NCBI GenBank assembly: GCA_965204715.1
Contig: OZ242009.1
Span: forward strand, 372,001 to 436,000
Length of the DNA: 64,000 nucleotides
DNA from: CATOSP01 sp965204715
Lineage (GTDB): Bacteria > Chloroflexota > Dehalococcoidia > Lucifugimonadales > UBA3495
Direction of reading: 5' to 3'
The notes under the pieces were generated by a model that was not told the origin of the DNA, did no database searches, and saw nothing but the letters and a program-made list of their open reading frames with translations. The translations under genes and the position numbers were made by a program. Position 1 is the first letter of the stretch; the number at the start of each line of letters is the position of its first letter. Positions 52,967 through 62,612 of this stretch are shown in pieces.

Positions 52967-55900
52967 TTAACCTGCCTCGCCGATGCGGAGCACCTGCTGC
53001 ACTTCCATCTTCGAGGTATACCATATCAGCCACAGTACCGTACCGATAGTCACGGAGCCGAGTATCGCGTATGAAACCGCCAGCGTAAACCAGTCGATTT
53101 CCAGCGTCATCGGCGGCGTGACCCGCGCCCCTTCCTCGGCCACTTCCATCAGGGGCAGCAGGCTGGTGCCAATGACCTGTCCCGCCACGCTGCCCAGGGC
53201 CACGCCGCACAGGGTGACCAGGAACAGGCTGAACCAGACCGCGCCGTTAAGCTGCCGCCGCGACGTCCCCAGAGTCCGCAGCAACGCGAACTCGGTGCGC
53301 CGGTCCCGGGTGTCCGTGAAGGAGAAGAGCATCACTCCGGATGCGCTGGCCAGCACCAGGGCAAGGAACATCAGCACCAGCAGCGCCCCCCAACCTGCGC
53401 TGACCAGGGGCTGTTCCGTGCGTTCCCGCACCATGTCCGAGGCGACGTAGGTATTCCTCGACCGCAACCCGTTCCCCTCCAGGAATGCGTCCACCGCATC
53501 CGGGTTCAGGTTGGCCTCCGGTCCCAAGCGCGGGGCCTCGACGGCCGCTCCGTATCCTTCACTCGTAGAGGGCCCGTCCCTCGATAACCGGACCCAAAGC
53601 TCGTTGGTCCCACCGATGGTGGTGAGGCTGTGCAGGTTGGACCGGTGGGTGAAGGTCTCCAGGTCCACCACGGCAAACGGCTTCTCCTCCGGGACCAGGG
53701 TCGGGAAATAGTCTATCACTGCCTTGATCTCTATCGGCAGCGAGAAGGTGGACATCCCCAGGGTACGCACGTCCCCCACCTCCGCGTCCGCAACCTCCAT
53801 GAACTCCCGGCTAACCAGGGCGGGAAGAGGCGGTTCCTCCCGTCCAAACCCGCCCGCGGATTCAATGGGTTGGCCCCCCAGGACGCGGATGCCCCGCATC
53901 CCGGAACTGCCCGGCGCCCAACTGAACCGCGCGGTCTTTCGGATACGTCCGCCTTCCCCGGACCCGTCTTCAGGAGCTTGCACCGACTCGCTGGACTCCA
54001 GGGCGAACAGGCCCGGCCTTGAGTAGTCCTCGATGACCTGCCAGCCGTCAACATGCCGGAAATCTTCCAAGGGTTGGGAGCCGTTGGGAGCAATTGCCTT
54101 CAGGCTGCTCAGGAACAACGCTCCCGGCTCGGGAGCGCCGCCCCGGCTGGCTATGTGTATGGCCAGAAGCCGGTACGGGGGCTGCGGTTCGCCGAACCTC
54201 TGGGCTGCCCGCGAGTTTGCGCCTCCCCGGAACAGGGGTTGCAGGTCAGACTCCAGTTCCCGCCACTCCCGGAAGTCGAGTCCGATTCCGCCCGACCCGC
54301 CTCCCGGCTGGCCGAACATGGTATCGAAGTAGTAGCCCCGATTGTCCTGCATTCTGGCGCGCAGGGTCATGCGGTTGTCTGGACGCCCAGGCTGAACGTA
54401 GAGCGACATGCCCGTTGCGTCCTCCGGCAGGAGTATCCCGTCCTCATACCCATTGGAGGCGGCTGACCCCCGGCCGTCAGTTGGTCCGCCTTCGGATATG
54501 GCCCCCTTATCTCTGGGTTGAGGTGCAAGCAGACCGGTCAACTCCTCCAGGGTGAGTCCGCCGGCGAAGTCCGGCCTGTACCAGCCCACGTTGGCGAAGT
54601 CCTCGGCACGAACGGCCAGCAGCGTCCCGCTGGTGCTGAACCCGGTGGTGGTGACGTGGCCGCTGGTGCGCTGCACCTCCACCGCCACGTCCACGAAATC
54701 AAGGCTGTCCGCCTGCTCTGAAATGCCCTGCAACTGCCGGGGAGCGGAACTGCCGCCGTGTTCGATACGCAGGTCGGCCCCGGCGGCGTAGAGCGCCCGT
54801 TCCTCCTGGTTGCGCTCAAGTGTCGCGCTGAACGCGCTGCCAATGACCCCCAAAGCGGTGGCGAACATGAGCAGCACCACCAGGGACCCCGGGACGATGG
54901 GGTCACGGGAAACGTGCCGCAGCCCGTGGACCAGCCACACCGGCCCAACAGGTTCCGCCAGCCGCGCCAACAGGCCCACCACGATGGGGAAGAAACGCAT
55001 CACCAGCAGCCCGATGGCCAGCAGCCCCAGCGCCGGTCCCAGCAGCAAGCTGTAGTCGATCTCCAGACCCCGGCTGCCCAGGGGCCGGACCAAGAAAGCT
55101 CCCCGGCTCTGCACCTGCCACCAGAACAGGGCAATAAGTCCCAGCAGCAAAATATCCAGGTAGTAGCGGTGGATGAAAGGGGCCTGCGGCGGCCTCGCCC
55201 CCATCTGCCGGAATTCCACCATCCCCTGACGCGCTGCCGCAAGGGTGGACACCGTCAGAACAATCACCCCCAGCAGCGCGCCCGCGCCGCCCAGCAGGTA
55301 TGACTGGAAGGACAGCGCCACCGGCACCTCCACCAGGTCTTCGCTGCCCCCCAGGCCAAAGAACACCCGGCCCAGGGTCCTGACCACCGCCAGCGCCACC
55401 AGCGGACCCAGTGCTGTTGACGGTATGGCCAGCAGTATCCCCTCAATAAACGACATCAGCCCAACGTGAGGCGTGGTAGCCCCCCGGCTCTTCAGCATCG
55501 AGATTTCCGCGGCCCGGGACTTCACCACCAGACTGGCGATAAGCGCCAGGTAATAGGTCAGTATGCCGATTACCAGGAACAGGATCAGGTAGAGGGGAAT
55601 CCTGGCAAGCAGCAATTGCTCCTTGTAGTCGTCCAGAACCTGGTCGAGCCTGATGCGGCTGCTGGAATTGGCCAGGTTCGTCCTGACGTCGTACCGCACC
55701 AGCAGCAGCGTATCCAGCAGGTCATCCGCGTCTCCGGCCTTCACAGATTGCCGGTCCAGGTAATACGTCCACGTAATGTCGGTGTAGAGCCTGGGATATA
55801 CCCGGTACACCCTTTCCAGAATGGCGTTCTGCGACGTGAACAGCGGAACGATGGTCCACTGGTCGTCGTGGAAGCTGAATGTACGGTCAGACCTGTACCA

Positions 55901-56563
55901 GTACTCATCCTCGGGGTCCATCCGCTCGAAAACCCCTACAATCCTCACCGGCGCCACCGGCGGGTCCTCAAAGGAAGCTGCCGGGAAGATGTTCATTTCC
56001 CCGCCAGTTGAGAGCCCCAGCAGGCTCGCCCCCAGGGTATCCACAGCCACCTCCAGCGGCCCCTCAGTTGGCGACGAACCTTCCGCAGCGTAGGGCCAGC
56101 GCCCCTCGACCAGCCTGGTCCGGTCTCCGGTCAGGCTGGAAAGATACTTGATCTCCCCCCTGGGACGAATATCGTTGTCCAGGTCCAGCTTCGGATGCCC
56201 GCTGAAGAAGAACGTGGCAGTTTCTACCAGTAGGGACTGTTCCGCCAGGAACTCCTCGACCCTCGATGCCACCCGAGCATCTGCGAATCCCAGGTTCGAC
56301 GCGTAGTGCCTCATGCGTCCTTCGGTAGTCGGCGGAGCCTTCTGCCCGCTGAAGACGCGGACGGAGAAGTTGGCTTCCTCCGGGGTTGCCTCGTTCAGGG
56401 CGTGACGCAGCGCGGCTTCGGCCAGCAGGTTGGAGAAGATGACCCCGCTGGCCATCAACGCAACCGCCAGCAGCATCCCCAGGAACAGCACCAGTTCCAG
56501 CCGCCAACTGGAGAATATCCTCCGCACGGCGACCACATACGCCATCTGCATCAGGGACATCAT
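52967..56563 (-). CDS. Very large FtsX/MacB-type ABC permease (1198 residues)
   Basis: 1198 residues, far longer than MacB (about 650). Amino-terminal helix LELVLFLGMLLAVALMASGV, a large extracytoplasmic MacB_PCD-like domain, a first FtsX block with ILTYYLALIASLVVKSRAAE, a central group of helices (VLLMFATALGVIGSAF), a second large external domain, and a second FtsX block at the carboxy terminus (LVLMFLALVLASASGVMLFS and EFALLRTLGTSRRQL). Two FtsX repeats in one chain fit the long DUF/FtsX permeases of LolCE or MacB type. Exports lipids, lipoproteins or peptides; substrate unknown. Confidence 0.88.
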   Translation of the reverse strand: MMSLMQMAYVVAVRRIFSSWRLELVLFLGMLLAVALMASGVIFSNLLAEAALRHALNEATPEEANFSVRVFSGQKAPPTTEGRMRHYASNLGFADARVASRVEEFLAEQSLLVETATFFFSGHPKLDLDNDIRPRGEIKYLSSLTGDRTRLVEGRWPYAAEGSSPTEGPLEVAVDTLGASLLGLSTGGEMNIFPAASFEDPPVAPVRIVGVFERMDPEDEYWYRSDRTFSFHDDQWTIVPLFTSQNAILERVYRVYPRLYTDITWTYYLDRQSVKAGDADDLLDTLLLVRYDVRTNLANSSSRIRLDQVLDDYKEQLLLARIPLYLILFLVIGILTYYLALIASLVVKSRAAEISMLKSRGATTPHVGLMSFIEGILLAIPSTALGPLVALAVVRTLGRVFFGLGGSEDLVEVPVALSFQSYLLGGAGALLGVIVLTVSTLAAARQGMVEFRQMGARPPQAPFIHRYYLDILLLGLIALFWWQVQSRGAFLVRPLGSRGLEIDYSLLLGPALGLLAIGLLVMRFFPIVVGLLARLAEPVGPVWLVHGLRHVSRDPIVPGSLVVLLMFATALGVIGSAFSATLERNQEERALYAAGADLRIEHGGSSAPRQLQGISEQADSLDFVDVAVEVQRTSGHVTTTGFSTSGTLLAVRAEDFANVGWYRPDFAGGLTLEELTGLLAPQPRDKGAISEGGPTDGRGSAASNGYEDGILLPEDATGMSLYVQPGRPDNRMTLRARMQDNRGYYFDTMFGQPGGGSGGIGLDFREWRELESDLQPLFRGGANSRAAQRFGEPQPPYRLLAIHIASRGGAPEPGALFLSSLKAIAPNGSQPLEDFRHVDGWQVIEDYSRPGLFALESSESVQAPEDGSGEGGRIRKTARFSWAPGSSGMRGIRVLGGQPIESAGGFGREEPPLPALVSREFMEVADAEVGDVRTLGMSTFSLPIEIKAVIDYFPTLVPEEKPFAVVDLETFTHRSNLHSLTTIGGTNELWVRLSRDGPSTSEGYGAAVEAPRLGPEANLNPDAVDAFLEGNGLRSRNTYVASDMVRERTEQPLVSAGWGALLVLMFLALVLASASGVMLFSFTDTRDRRTEFALLRTLGTSRRQLNGAVWFSLFLVTLCGVALGSVAGQVIGTSLLPLMEVAEEGARVTPPMTLEIDWFTLAVSYAILGSVTIGTVLWLIWYTSKMEVQQVLRIGEAG

Positions 56564-56581
56564 GGCCGGTTCACCTGTACC

Positions 56582-59500
56582 CTATTCACCTGTGCGCAAG
56601 TTCTCCGTTACTCTCAGCCGCCCCGCGGCGACCGCGGCCACCAGCAGCCCCAGCAGCGCCGCCACGATCAGCCCGGCCAGCACTGCCACAGCCAGCCATT
56701 CCTGGATGCTCAGGACCTGCGGGGGTATGACCGAGCGGCCCCGCTCTGTTATGTCCAGGAAGCCCAGCACCCAGCGGCCCAGCCACAAGCCGAGGGCCGT
56801 GCCCGCCGCCAGCCCCAGGGCCGCGACGAAGACCCGTTCCAATGCCAGCGACAGGAGCAGTTGCACCTTGGAAAACCCCAACGTGCGGGCTACCGTCAGG
56901 TCCACCCGCCCGGTGCGGATGGCCACCACGCCATGGATCACCAGGGCCAGCAGCACCGCGACGGTAATTGCCACCATCCCCAGGATCGTCAGACCGTCCC
57001 AGCCCCCGCCTGCCAGGGGATTTCGCTGCGCCGTTTCAATCTCATCGTTCCGGTCCAGCACCCGGACGTATGGGCCGAACAGTTCCTCCAGTTCCCGCTG
57101 CGCATCGGCCCGGTCAATACTGCCATCGACTGCCAGCCAGTATTCCTCCACGTCCGCGAAGCTAGACCGGCTAATTCTCCTGTTGTAGTCCCTGTAGTCC
57201 TCCAGGGACAGAATCAGAAATGTGCGGCGGGTCGGATCAAGGGTCGGGAAGAAATCCGTAGTGTCCCGGATGATGACCGGCAGCAGATTGCGCCCGGCGC
57301 GCACCCGCATCCGCTGCCCAGTCTCCAGGAATGGTCCTCCTATGGCCGGGATGGGGAACGGCCCCGGCGGGATGATAATCCCCCGGGCATCCTCGCCAAA
57401 TGTCCCTTCCCAGCCGAAGCTCAGCCCTGCCGCACCTGTCCGGGCCGCGTCTTCCCGAATCTGGATAATGTCAACGGTGTCCCCTTCGTTCACCATCGGG
57501 ACCCAGTTGCCCGGCGCCTCAAATCCCTCGACTACCACGCCCTCGGGATGGCCGGAAGCCGTCTTGGCAGTTATGTCATCCAGTCTGATGGCTCCCGACG
57601 GCATGGCTGCGAAGGACTTGCGGCTGAAAAACAGGGACACCAGCCGGAACAGCTCCTCCGGCGGCATCTCCACCTCCGGGACCTCGGCCTCCAGGTACAC
57701 CCATTCCTGTGTTGTCTGGGCCGAGTCGCCCCCGCCCAGCGTCGGGCCGCCACTGGCGAGGGAGTAGTTGACCTCCCCCAGGAACAGGTTGTGGAAAAAT
57801 CCCCGGTGGTCGTATATCCTCGCCCACATGTTGAACCCCGGGAACATGGTCTCCTGCCTCAGGTCGCTCACGTCCACCCAGATACCCAGTGCGTGAGTGT
57901 CCCCCGGTATGGCGACTCCCAGGGAAGCGTCCACGTTGCTTCCGGCAGTCAGGAAGGGCACGGGCCGCAGGGCCTCCAGCAACTCCGGGAGGTCCTTGCC
58001 AGCGAAGTCGTCCCGGAACCATGCCGTATCAGTCAGCGTCTCCGGGTCTATGGCCAACACCGTGACGGCTTCCCTGGGCAGAACGTCGTGAAGCATTCCC
58101 GACTCCCGCAGCACCGGCGAAAAGCTGCGCACCACGGGTTCCTGCTCCAGCCTGGTCGCGTCCCGGTCCGATAGCGCGGGCCCCTTGACCACGAAGTCCC
58201 CCCCGGCCTTGTAGAGGGCCTGCTCCGTTTGACTCAATGACAGCGTTGACTGGAACGCCGCCCCGAACACCCCCAGGGCCGACGCCAGCATCAGGATGAT
58301 AACCAGCGATCCGTGCGGCAATGGCTCCCGCGCCAGCCTTGCGAGGGGAAAGGCCACCCAGGCCGGCGCGGTCCGGTCTGCGGTCCACGAAAGCGCTCGC
58401 ACCATCCAGGGCAACACCCGCAGCACCACCACTGCCGCGGCGACCAGCACCAGCACCGGACCGAGCAGCAGCAGAAAGTCCACCCGCAGGTCCTGGCCCG
58501 CCAGTTCGCTGGTGACAAACCCTTCACGCCCCTGTATCTCCCACAGGACGAACAACACCGCCGCCAGGGCGAGTATGTCAAGGTAATACCTCTGTAGCAG
58601 TGGCAGGGTCGGCGGCCTGGCTCGCTCTTGCAGCGACTCAACCAGTCCCAACCGCGCTCTGTTGATGCTGGACGCGCCCAGCACCAGCAGGCTGAGCAGG
58701 CCCCCGATAATCCCCATAACGAAAACGTTGAGCGAAAGTCCCACCGGGACCGGGTCGGCCCCGGCGCCCGTCGGGTTGATGGTGTCCAGCAGCACAAACC
58801 GCACCAGCAGCCATGCCAGCATCGGCCCCACGATAATGGCCAACAGCGCGACCACACCTTCCCCGGCAATCAGCAGACCGCTCACCTGCAGAATGCCGGC
58901 TCCGCGGCTGCGCATCAGGCTCGCTTCGTCCAGCCTGGCCCGTGACAGCAGCCCCACTACCAGCGCCAGGAAGTACAGGATCACCAGCACAATCAGGGAG
59001 ATGAACAGGAACAGGGGGGCGCGGGCCAGGGTCAACTCCTGGCGGTAATCGTCGATGGTGTTCTTCAGTCCCGTAAAGACCAGCGTGCGGGGGTACTTCT
59101 GGTTAACGTCCGTCTCCAGCCCAATCAGGTCGTCCTTGGCCTTGCCTGCCGTTGCCGAAGTGATGACGCTGGTGTCCAGGAAGAAGAACCAGGTGAAGTC
59201 CCCCACCAGCGACGGATAATTGACCCCCATTCCATTGAAGAAGTCCTCCTCCAGCACGTAGAGCGGGACGTGCAGTTCATCGCCCTGCTCCCGGATGCTG
59301 AAGTAATGGGATGGGGAATTGATCCAGTATTCCTCGTTTGCATCCCTTGGTTCGGCCAGCCCGACGATGGTCAGAGTGACCCGTTCCTCCGGGTCGGTGG
59401 AGAAGGGAAACACCAGCAGTTGCGACCCTACCGACAACCCCATTTGCAGCGCGGTCCTGCCCCCGGCCACCGCCTCCATTGCCACCGGCTCCCCCTCCGT

Positions 59501-59962
59501 GTGAGCGGACGGTTCCGGCCACCGCCCTTCCGTGATGACCGCGTGGTCTTGCAGGCTCGTATAGAAGAATGGCCGCGCGATTGGGGCGTTGGACGGCGGG
59601 GGATCGTCGGACGGGGCCTTGATCATGCGGACGATCCCCGCCAGTTGACCGTAACGCTCGGTGTGCCGGTGCATATACCCGACCCGCTCCTCGGCAAAGT
59701 CTTCCACGGTGGAGCGTAGGCTGGCGTAGTCCACTGGCCCCAAGGGTCGGTTCGAGGTGATTAGCTGGATGTTCAGGATCCGGGCCGTCGCCGACGCCAG
59801 GGTGTGCCGCAGCCCCCCCTCGGCCAACGTGTTGGAGTAGACTGCCCCCAGGGCCATGATGGTCACGGAGGCCAGTATGCCGAAGGAAGTTATCGAAAGG
59901 AGCGGCCACGAAGAGCGGATGCGACGCGGCAAGAGCCAAAAGATTGCTTGAGTCCAGCCCAT
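56582..59962 (-). CDS. Very large FtsX/MacB-type ABC permease (about 1126 residues)
   Basis: About 1126 residues from ATG 59962 (MGWTQAIFWLLPRRIRSSWP); a GTG at 60001 would add 13 residues and is an alternative. Same plan as the downstream permease: one leading helix (FGILASVTIMALGAVYSNTL), external domain, FtsX block (LILVILYFLALVVGLLSRAR-type text), central helices, second external domain, and carboxy-terminal FtsX block (DLTVARTLGFSKVQLLLSLAL). Paralogue of the 1198-residue protein, so the pair may form a heterodimer with ATPases at 50973 and 51901. First gene of the presumed four-gene operon. Confidence 0.87.
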   Translation of the reverse strand: MGWTQAIFWLLPRRIRSSWPLLSITSFGILASVTIMALGAVYSNTLAEGGLRHTLASATARILNIQLITSNRPLGPVDYASLRSTVEDFAEERVGYMHRHTERYGQLAGIVRMIKAPSDDPPPSNAPIARPFFYTSLQDHAVITEGRWPEPSAHTEGEPVAMEAVAGGRTALQMGLSVGSQLLVFPFSTDPEERVTLTIVGLAEPRDANEEYWINSPSHYFSIREQGDELHVPLYVLEEDFFNGMGVNYPSLVGDFTWFFFLDTSVITSATAGKAKDDLIGLETDVNQKYPRTLVFTGLKNTIDDYRQELTLARAPLFLFISLIVLVILYFLALVVGLLSRARLDEASLMRSRGAGILQVSGLLIAGEGVVALLAIIVGPMLAWLLVRFVLLDTINPTGAGADPVPVGLSLNVFVMGIIGGLLSLLVLGASSINRARLGLVESLQERARPPTLPLLQRYYLDILALAAVLFVLWEIQGREGFVTSELAGQDLRVDFLLLLGPVLVLVAAAVVVLRVLPWMVRALSWTADRTAPAWVAFPLARLAREPLPHGSLVIILMLASALGVFGAAFQSTLSLSQTEQALYKAGGDFVVKGPALSDRDATRLEQEPVVRSFSPVLRESGMLHDVLPREAVTVLAIDPETLTDTAWFRDDFAGKDLPELLEALRPVPFLTAGSNVDASLGVAIPGDTHALGIWVDVSDLRQETMFPGFNMWARIYDHRGFFHNLFLGEVNYSLASGGPTLGGGDSAQTTQEWVYLEAEVPEVEMPPEELFRLVSLFFSRKSFAAMPSGAIRLDDITAKTASGHPEGVVVEGFEAPGNWVPMVNEGDTVDIIQIREDAARTGAAGLSFGWEGTFGEDARGIIIPPGPFPIPAIGGPFLETGQRMRVRAGRNLLPVIIRDTTDFFPTLDPTRRTFLILSLEDYRDYNRRISRSSFADVEEYWLAVDGSIDRADAQRELEELFGPYVRVLDRNDEIETAQRNPLAGGGWDGLTILGMVAITVAVLLALVIHGVVAIRTGRVDLTVARTLGFSKVQLLLSLALERVFVAALGLAAGTALGLWLGRWVLGFLDITERGRSVIPPQVLSIQEWLAVAVLAGLIVAALLGLLVAAVAAGRLRVTENLRTGE

Positions 59963-60186
59963 CTGCCGTTCAACTCTTCCCACACGGCGATTGCGGGCCA
60001 CGGAGGCCCTTCAAGAGGTTGAACGCGAGTGTAATTGTGGCCTGTTCACCTGTCAAATTCGCCCAGCCGGCTTGCCCGTAACGGCCCCCCGAGACCGCAT
60101 AGCCCCACCAACTATGATTCCCATTCAGATTCACTGTCGCCGCGGCAGCGTTGCAATTTAGGCGGCTTCGTTCCCGGCCCCAACCG

Positions 60187-60232
60187 GCATTCCCGCGAAG
60201 CTTGTCCTCGTGGAAACGGGGACCGGGAATCC
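60187..60232. repeat. Dispersed palindromic repeat family I, inverted long variant
   Basis: GGCATTCCCGCGAAGCTTGT then CCTCGTGGAAACGGGGACCG and GGAATCC: the inverse of the element at 50904. The 390-base gap 59963-60387 otherwise shows only the promoter at 60314. Confidence 0.55.
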
Positions 60233-60313
60233 GCCGACCACAGTTGGGTGACTAGACTACCAAAACGGAACGCTGCCTAGCCCACCGCTCAATCGGGAGT
60301 CTCCCCGCCCCCA

Positions 60314-60322
60314 TGCTATAAT
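60314..60322 (+). promoter_or_regulatory. Extended -10 promoter of the SDR gene
   Basis: TGCTATAAT: TGN followed by a perfect TATAAT (60317-60322). No good -35 box at the proper distance. Leader of about 60 bases. Confidence 0.55.
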
Positions 60323-60387
60323 CCCCTGACTCCACAACGCCGCGGAGCCGCCTGTGGCGGCCCGGCTATTGCTATGAGGTAGAAACA

Positions 60388-61140
60388 ATGAACAGACTGG
60401 CAGGCAAGGTAGCGCTGGTAACCGGCTCCGGGCGGAACATCGGACGCGCCACCATCCTTAAACTGGCCGCCGAAGGCGCAGACGTAGTCGTCAACGCCCG
60501 CGCCAACCGCGAGCAGGCCGAGTCCGTGGCCGAAGAAGCCCGAGCCCTCGGCGTCCGCGCCCTCCCCGTTCTGGCCGACGTCGCCAGCAAGGAGCAGGTG
60601 GACTCGATGGTCAACATGGCCATGTCAGAGTTCGGCAAGGTTGACATCCTGATTAACAACGCCGCCATCCGCCCCCACAAACCCTTCCTTGACATCACTA
60701 TCCAGGATTGGGAGACCGTCCGCGGCGTCGTGCTCGACGGCGCGTTCTACTGCACCCAGGCCGTCCTGCCTTCAATGGTGGAAAACCAGTACGGCCGCAT
60801 CCTGTTCTTCACCGGGGGCGGCGCGTTCCAGGGAGGAGCGCAACGGGCGCATGTGTCCGCCGCCAAGATGGGACTGGTGGGGATGGCCCGCAGCCTGGCC
60901 TCCGAGTTCGCCCCTCAGAACATCCGGGTAAACGTCGTCTCCCCTGGCAGCATCGACACCAGCCGGGAGCACCCGGAATGGTACCCGGAGCGGCGCACGC
61001 CCAACGCCTCCAACATCCCCCTGGGCCGCCAGGGAACCGTGGATGAAATAGCGGCCGCCTGCCTCTTCCTGGTTAGCGATGACGGCGGCTTCATAACCGG
61101 CCAGACCATCCACGTAAACGGGGGCGCAGGCTACCATTAG
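60388..61140 (+). CDS. Short-chain dehydrogenase/reductase
   Basis: 250 residues, classical SDR length. Nucleotide site VTGSGRNIGRATILK, NNAAI motif (ILINNAAIRPHKPF), carboxy-terminal VNVVSPGSIDTSREHPEW and GGFITGQTIHVNGGAGYH as in FabG-like enzymes. The active-site YxxxK reads VSAAK (in RAHVSAAKMGLVG), so the catalytic Tyr is replaced, with His one residue before. Some SDR groups appear to have this variant, so it may be active in another way or be non-catalytic. GAGG before the ATG. Monocistronic as seen. Confidence 0.85.
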   Translation: MNRLAGKVALVTGSGRNIGRATILKLAAEGADVVVNARANREQAESVAEEARALGVRALPVLADVASKEQVDSMVNMAMSEFGKVDILINNAAIRPHKPFLDITIQDWETVRGVVLDGAFYCTQAVLPSMVENQYGRILFFTGGGAFQGGAQRAHVSAAKMGLVGMARSLASEFAPQNIRVNVVSPGSIDTSREHPEWYPERRTPNASNIPLGRQGTVDEIAAACLFLVSDDGGFITGQTIHVNGGAGYH

Positions 61141-61185
61141 GGCGGCCAATTACTGGGTCCAGATGACAATGTGCCCAGAGGGAAC

Positions 61186-61520
61186 ATGAAGCCAAGGCGA
61201 CTGATTCTCAGCAGAAAAGGGTTCGACAGTAAATGTGGAGGCTGTCCCAGCCCCATCTTTCCCGACGGCACGATGTATTCGCTGCCAATCCCTAGTGGAT
61301 ATGATGATGACGTGATTCGCTACCAGGACCTGCATCACGGCAACATCAATATTGGGAGAGTGGTGGAAGACCTAACTGGCGGGCGGCACAAAGCGGGGGA
61401 GTTTCCACACTTCGACCCAGACGTCCTTCCTAAGGCCATTCCCCGTCGCGACGGACCGGGGCTTGTTCGGGCAGACAGGCGTCGCTGAAGGACACTTGGA
61501 AAATCAAGGCTCGGCGGCAA
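61186..61520 (+). pseudogene. Nmad3-like (nucleotide modification associated domain 3) gene remnant
   Basis: From ATG 61186 the frame reads MKPRRLILSRKGFDSKCGGC, PSPIFPDGTMYSLPIPS and HFDPDVLPKAIPRR, the amino-terminal part of Nmad3-like proteins as I recall them. It stops at 61488 after RADRRR. In another frame the family text resumes as LFGQTGVAEGHLENQG (about 61461-61508), then is lost. So at least one frameshift and a truncation to about 100 residues. The DNA from 61520 to 61690 has no other recognisable gene. Confidence 0.65.
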
Positions 61521-61702
61521 GACGGTGATTTTGCCTATGCCCAGCGCAGAGGCCCGGGCCAGGAGTTCCCGCTGGACTGGTGCAATACCCCGAGGCAATG
61601 AGTTGGCTCTCCAGCCTCGTGCAAGACTTCGGAGCTATTGACGCCTGAAAGTATGACGCACCAACAAGCTAAGGTCTAAGTATTTCAGTTGCGGGGACGG
61701 CC

Positions 61703-62068
61703 CTATATAAGCCGTATTTGTATCGGCTCCATCGGGATAAGCCTGTGGTTCACTGAATCGGCTATGAGCCGGAAGTGCTGCAAAGTATTGGCTCCAACTA
61801 GAGGACTGGCTCCCGGCAGCCCGAATATCACAACCGCAGGCCGTCGCCTTCCTTCCAGGCCCAAGTCTGCATAACCAGTATCATACGTGACTAATCGGCC
61901 ATCTCCCAACTGGAACCGCTCCCGTTCGGTCGGTCGGATGCCCAGCCCTTTTAGCAGGTCTCTACCCAGAACAGTATAAGACGCTCCGGTGTCAACCAGC
62001 GCCTCGACGGTGACGGATCCCCCATTAGTAAAACTTCTAACTTCAAGGGCAACTGTGAACATGCCCAT
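61703..62068 (-). CDS. Retropepsin-like (clan AA) aspartic protease
   Basis: 121 residues from ATG 62068 (MGMFTVALEVRSF). Catalytic motif ALVDTGASYTVLGRDLLKGL, GDGRLVTYDTGYADLGLEGR, and the end SPLVGANTLQHFRLIADS with HRLIPMEPI, all intact. Same family as the copies at 50082, 50493 and 25628; more different from 50082 than those two are from each other. Function unknown. Followed by an Smr-domain gene on the same strand (upstream by 28 bases). Confidence 0.82.
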   Translation of the reverse strand: MGMFTVALEVRSFTNGGSVTVEALVDTGASYTVLGRDLLKGLGIRPTERERFQLGDGRLVTYDTGYADLGLEGRRRPAVVIFGLPGASPLVGANTLQHFRLIADSVNHRLIPMEPIQIRLI

Positions 62069-62095
62069 ATCGTTCAATCCCCGTGGAATTCCTGA

Positions 62096-62560
62096 TCATA
62101 CCGCCTGGTAAACTCTGGCCTTCCCCTTGACCTCAGTACGCAGCCTCCGTTGACCTTCCAGCAAGCGCACCGCCTCCGCAACCCTGGGCTGGCCGTGGCG
62201 GCGGAACTTTCCCGTGATCTTGCTCATGGTCTTCGGGCGTTCGCAGTACTCCCACACCTGCTCCGCCAGCAACTCTTCGATCACGGGAAGGGGTTTGAGC
62301 GGGGTGACGATGGTCTGGCCGGGGTTGCCGTCCACCTGCTCGCCCGGCGTGAACTCCAAGCGGCTGGCGTGTCTCTGGAGGAAAGCGCGGAACCGGGTGC
62401 GCAGCACGCCGCCGACGCCAGTCGAACCGTAGCCATGCACCACGGTCAACTTCACGCCGCTGCCGCCGGGCGAGCGGAGCGCGCCGTTGTAGAAATCAAT
62501 AAATGCCTCCACAGCCCCGGACCACGTCCGGCCGTGGAGGTCAAGTTCACAGGAAGCCAC
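62096..62560 (-). CDS. Smr-domain protein
   Basis: 154 residues. Smr fold: LDLHGRTWSGAVEAFIDFYN at the amino terminus and VVHGYGSTGVGGVLRTRFRA with the HGxG motif; the usual LDLHG metal-type His and the second His are both present. The carboxy-terminal 60 residues (KTMSKITGKFRRHGQPRVAE) are a helical region, perhaps a winged helix. Smr domains nick or bind branched DNA or cut RNA. As a free-standing protein its target is unknown. Confidence 0.85.
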   Translation of the reverse strand: MASCELDLHGRTWSGAVEAFIDFYNGALRSPGGSGVKLTVVHGYGSTGVGGVLRTRFRAFLQRHASRLEFTPGEQVDGNPGQTIVTPLKPLPVIEELLAEQVWEYCERPKTMSKITGKFRRHGQPRVAEAVRLLEGQRRLRTEVKGKARVYQAV

Positions 62561-62612
62561 CCTTGAGCACCGCTGGGGATAGAGTTGGAAGGGGGAAGAC
62601 CGGGACCGGAGC

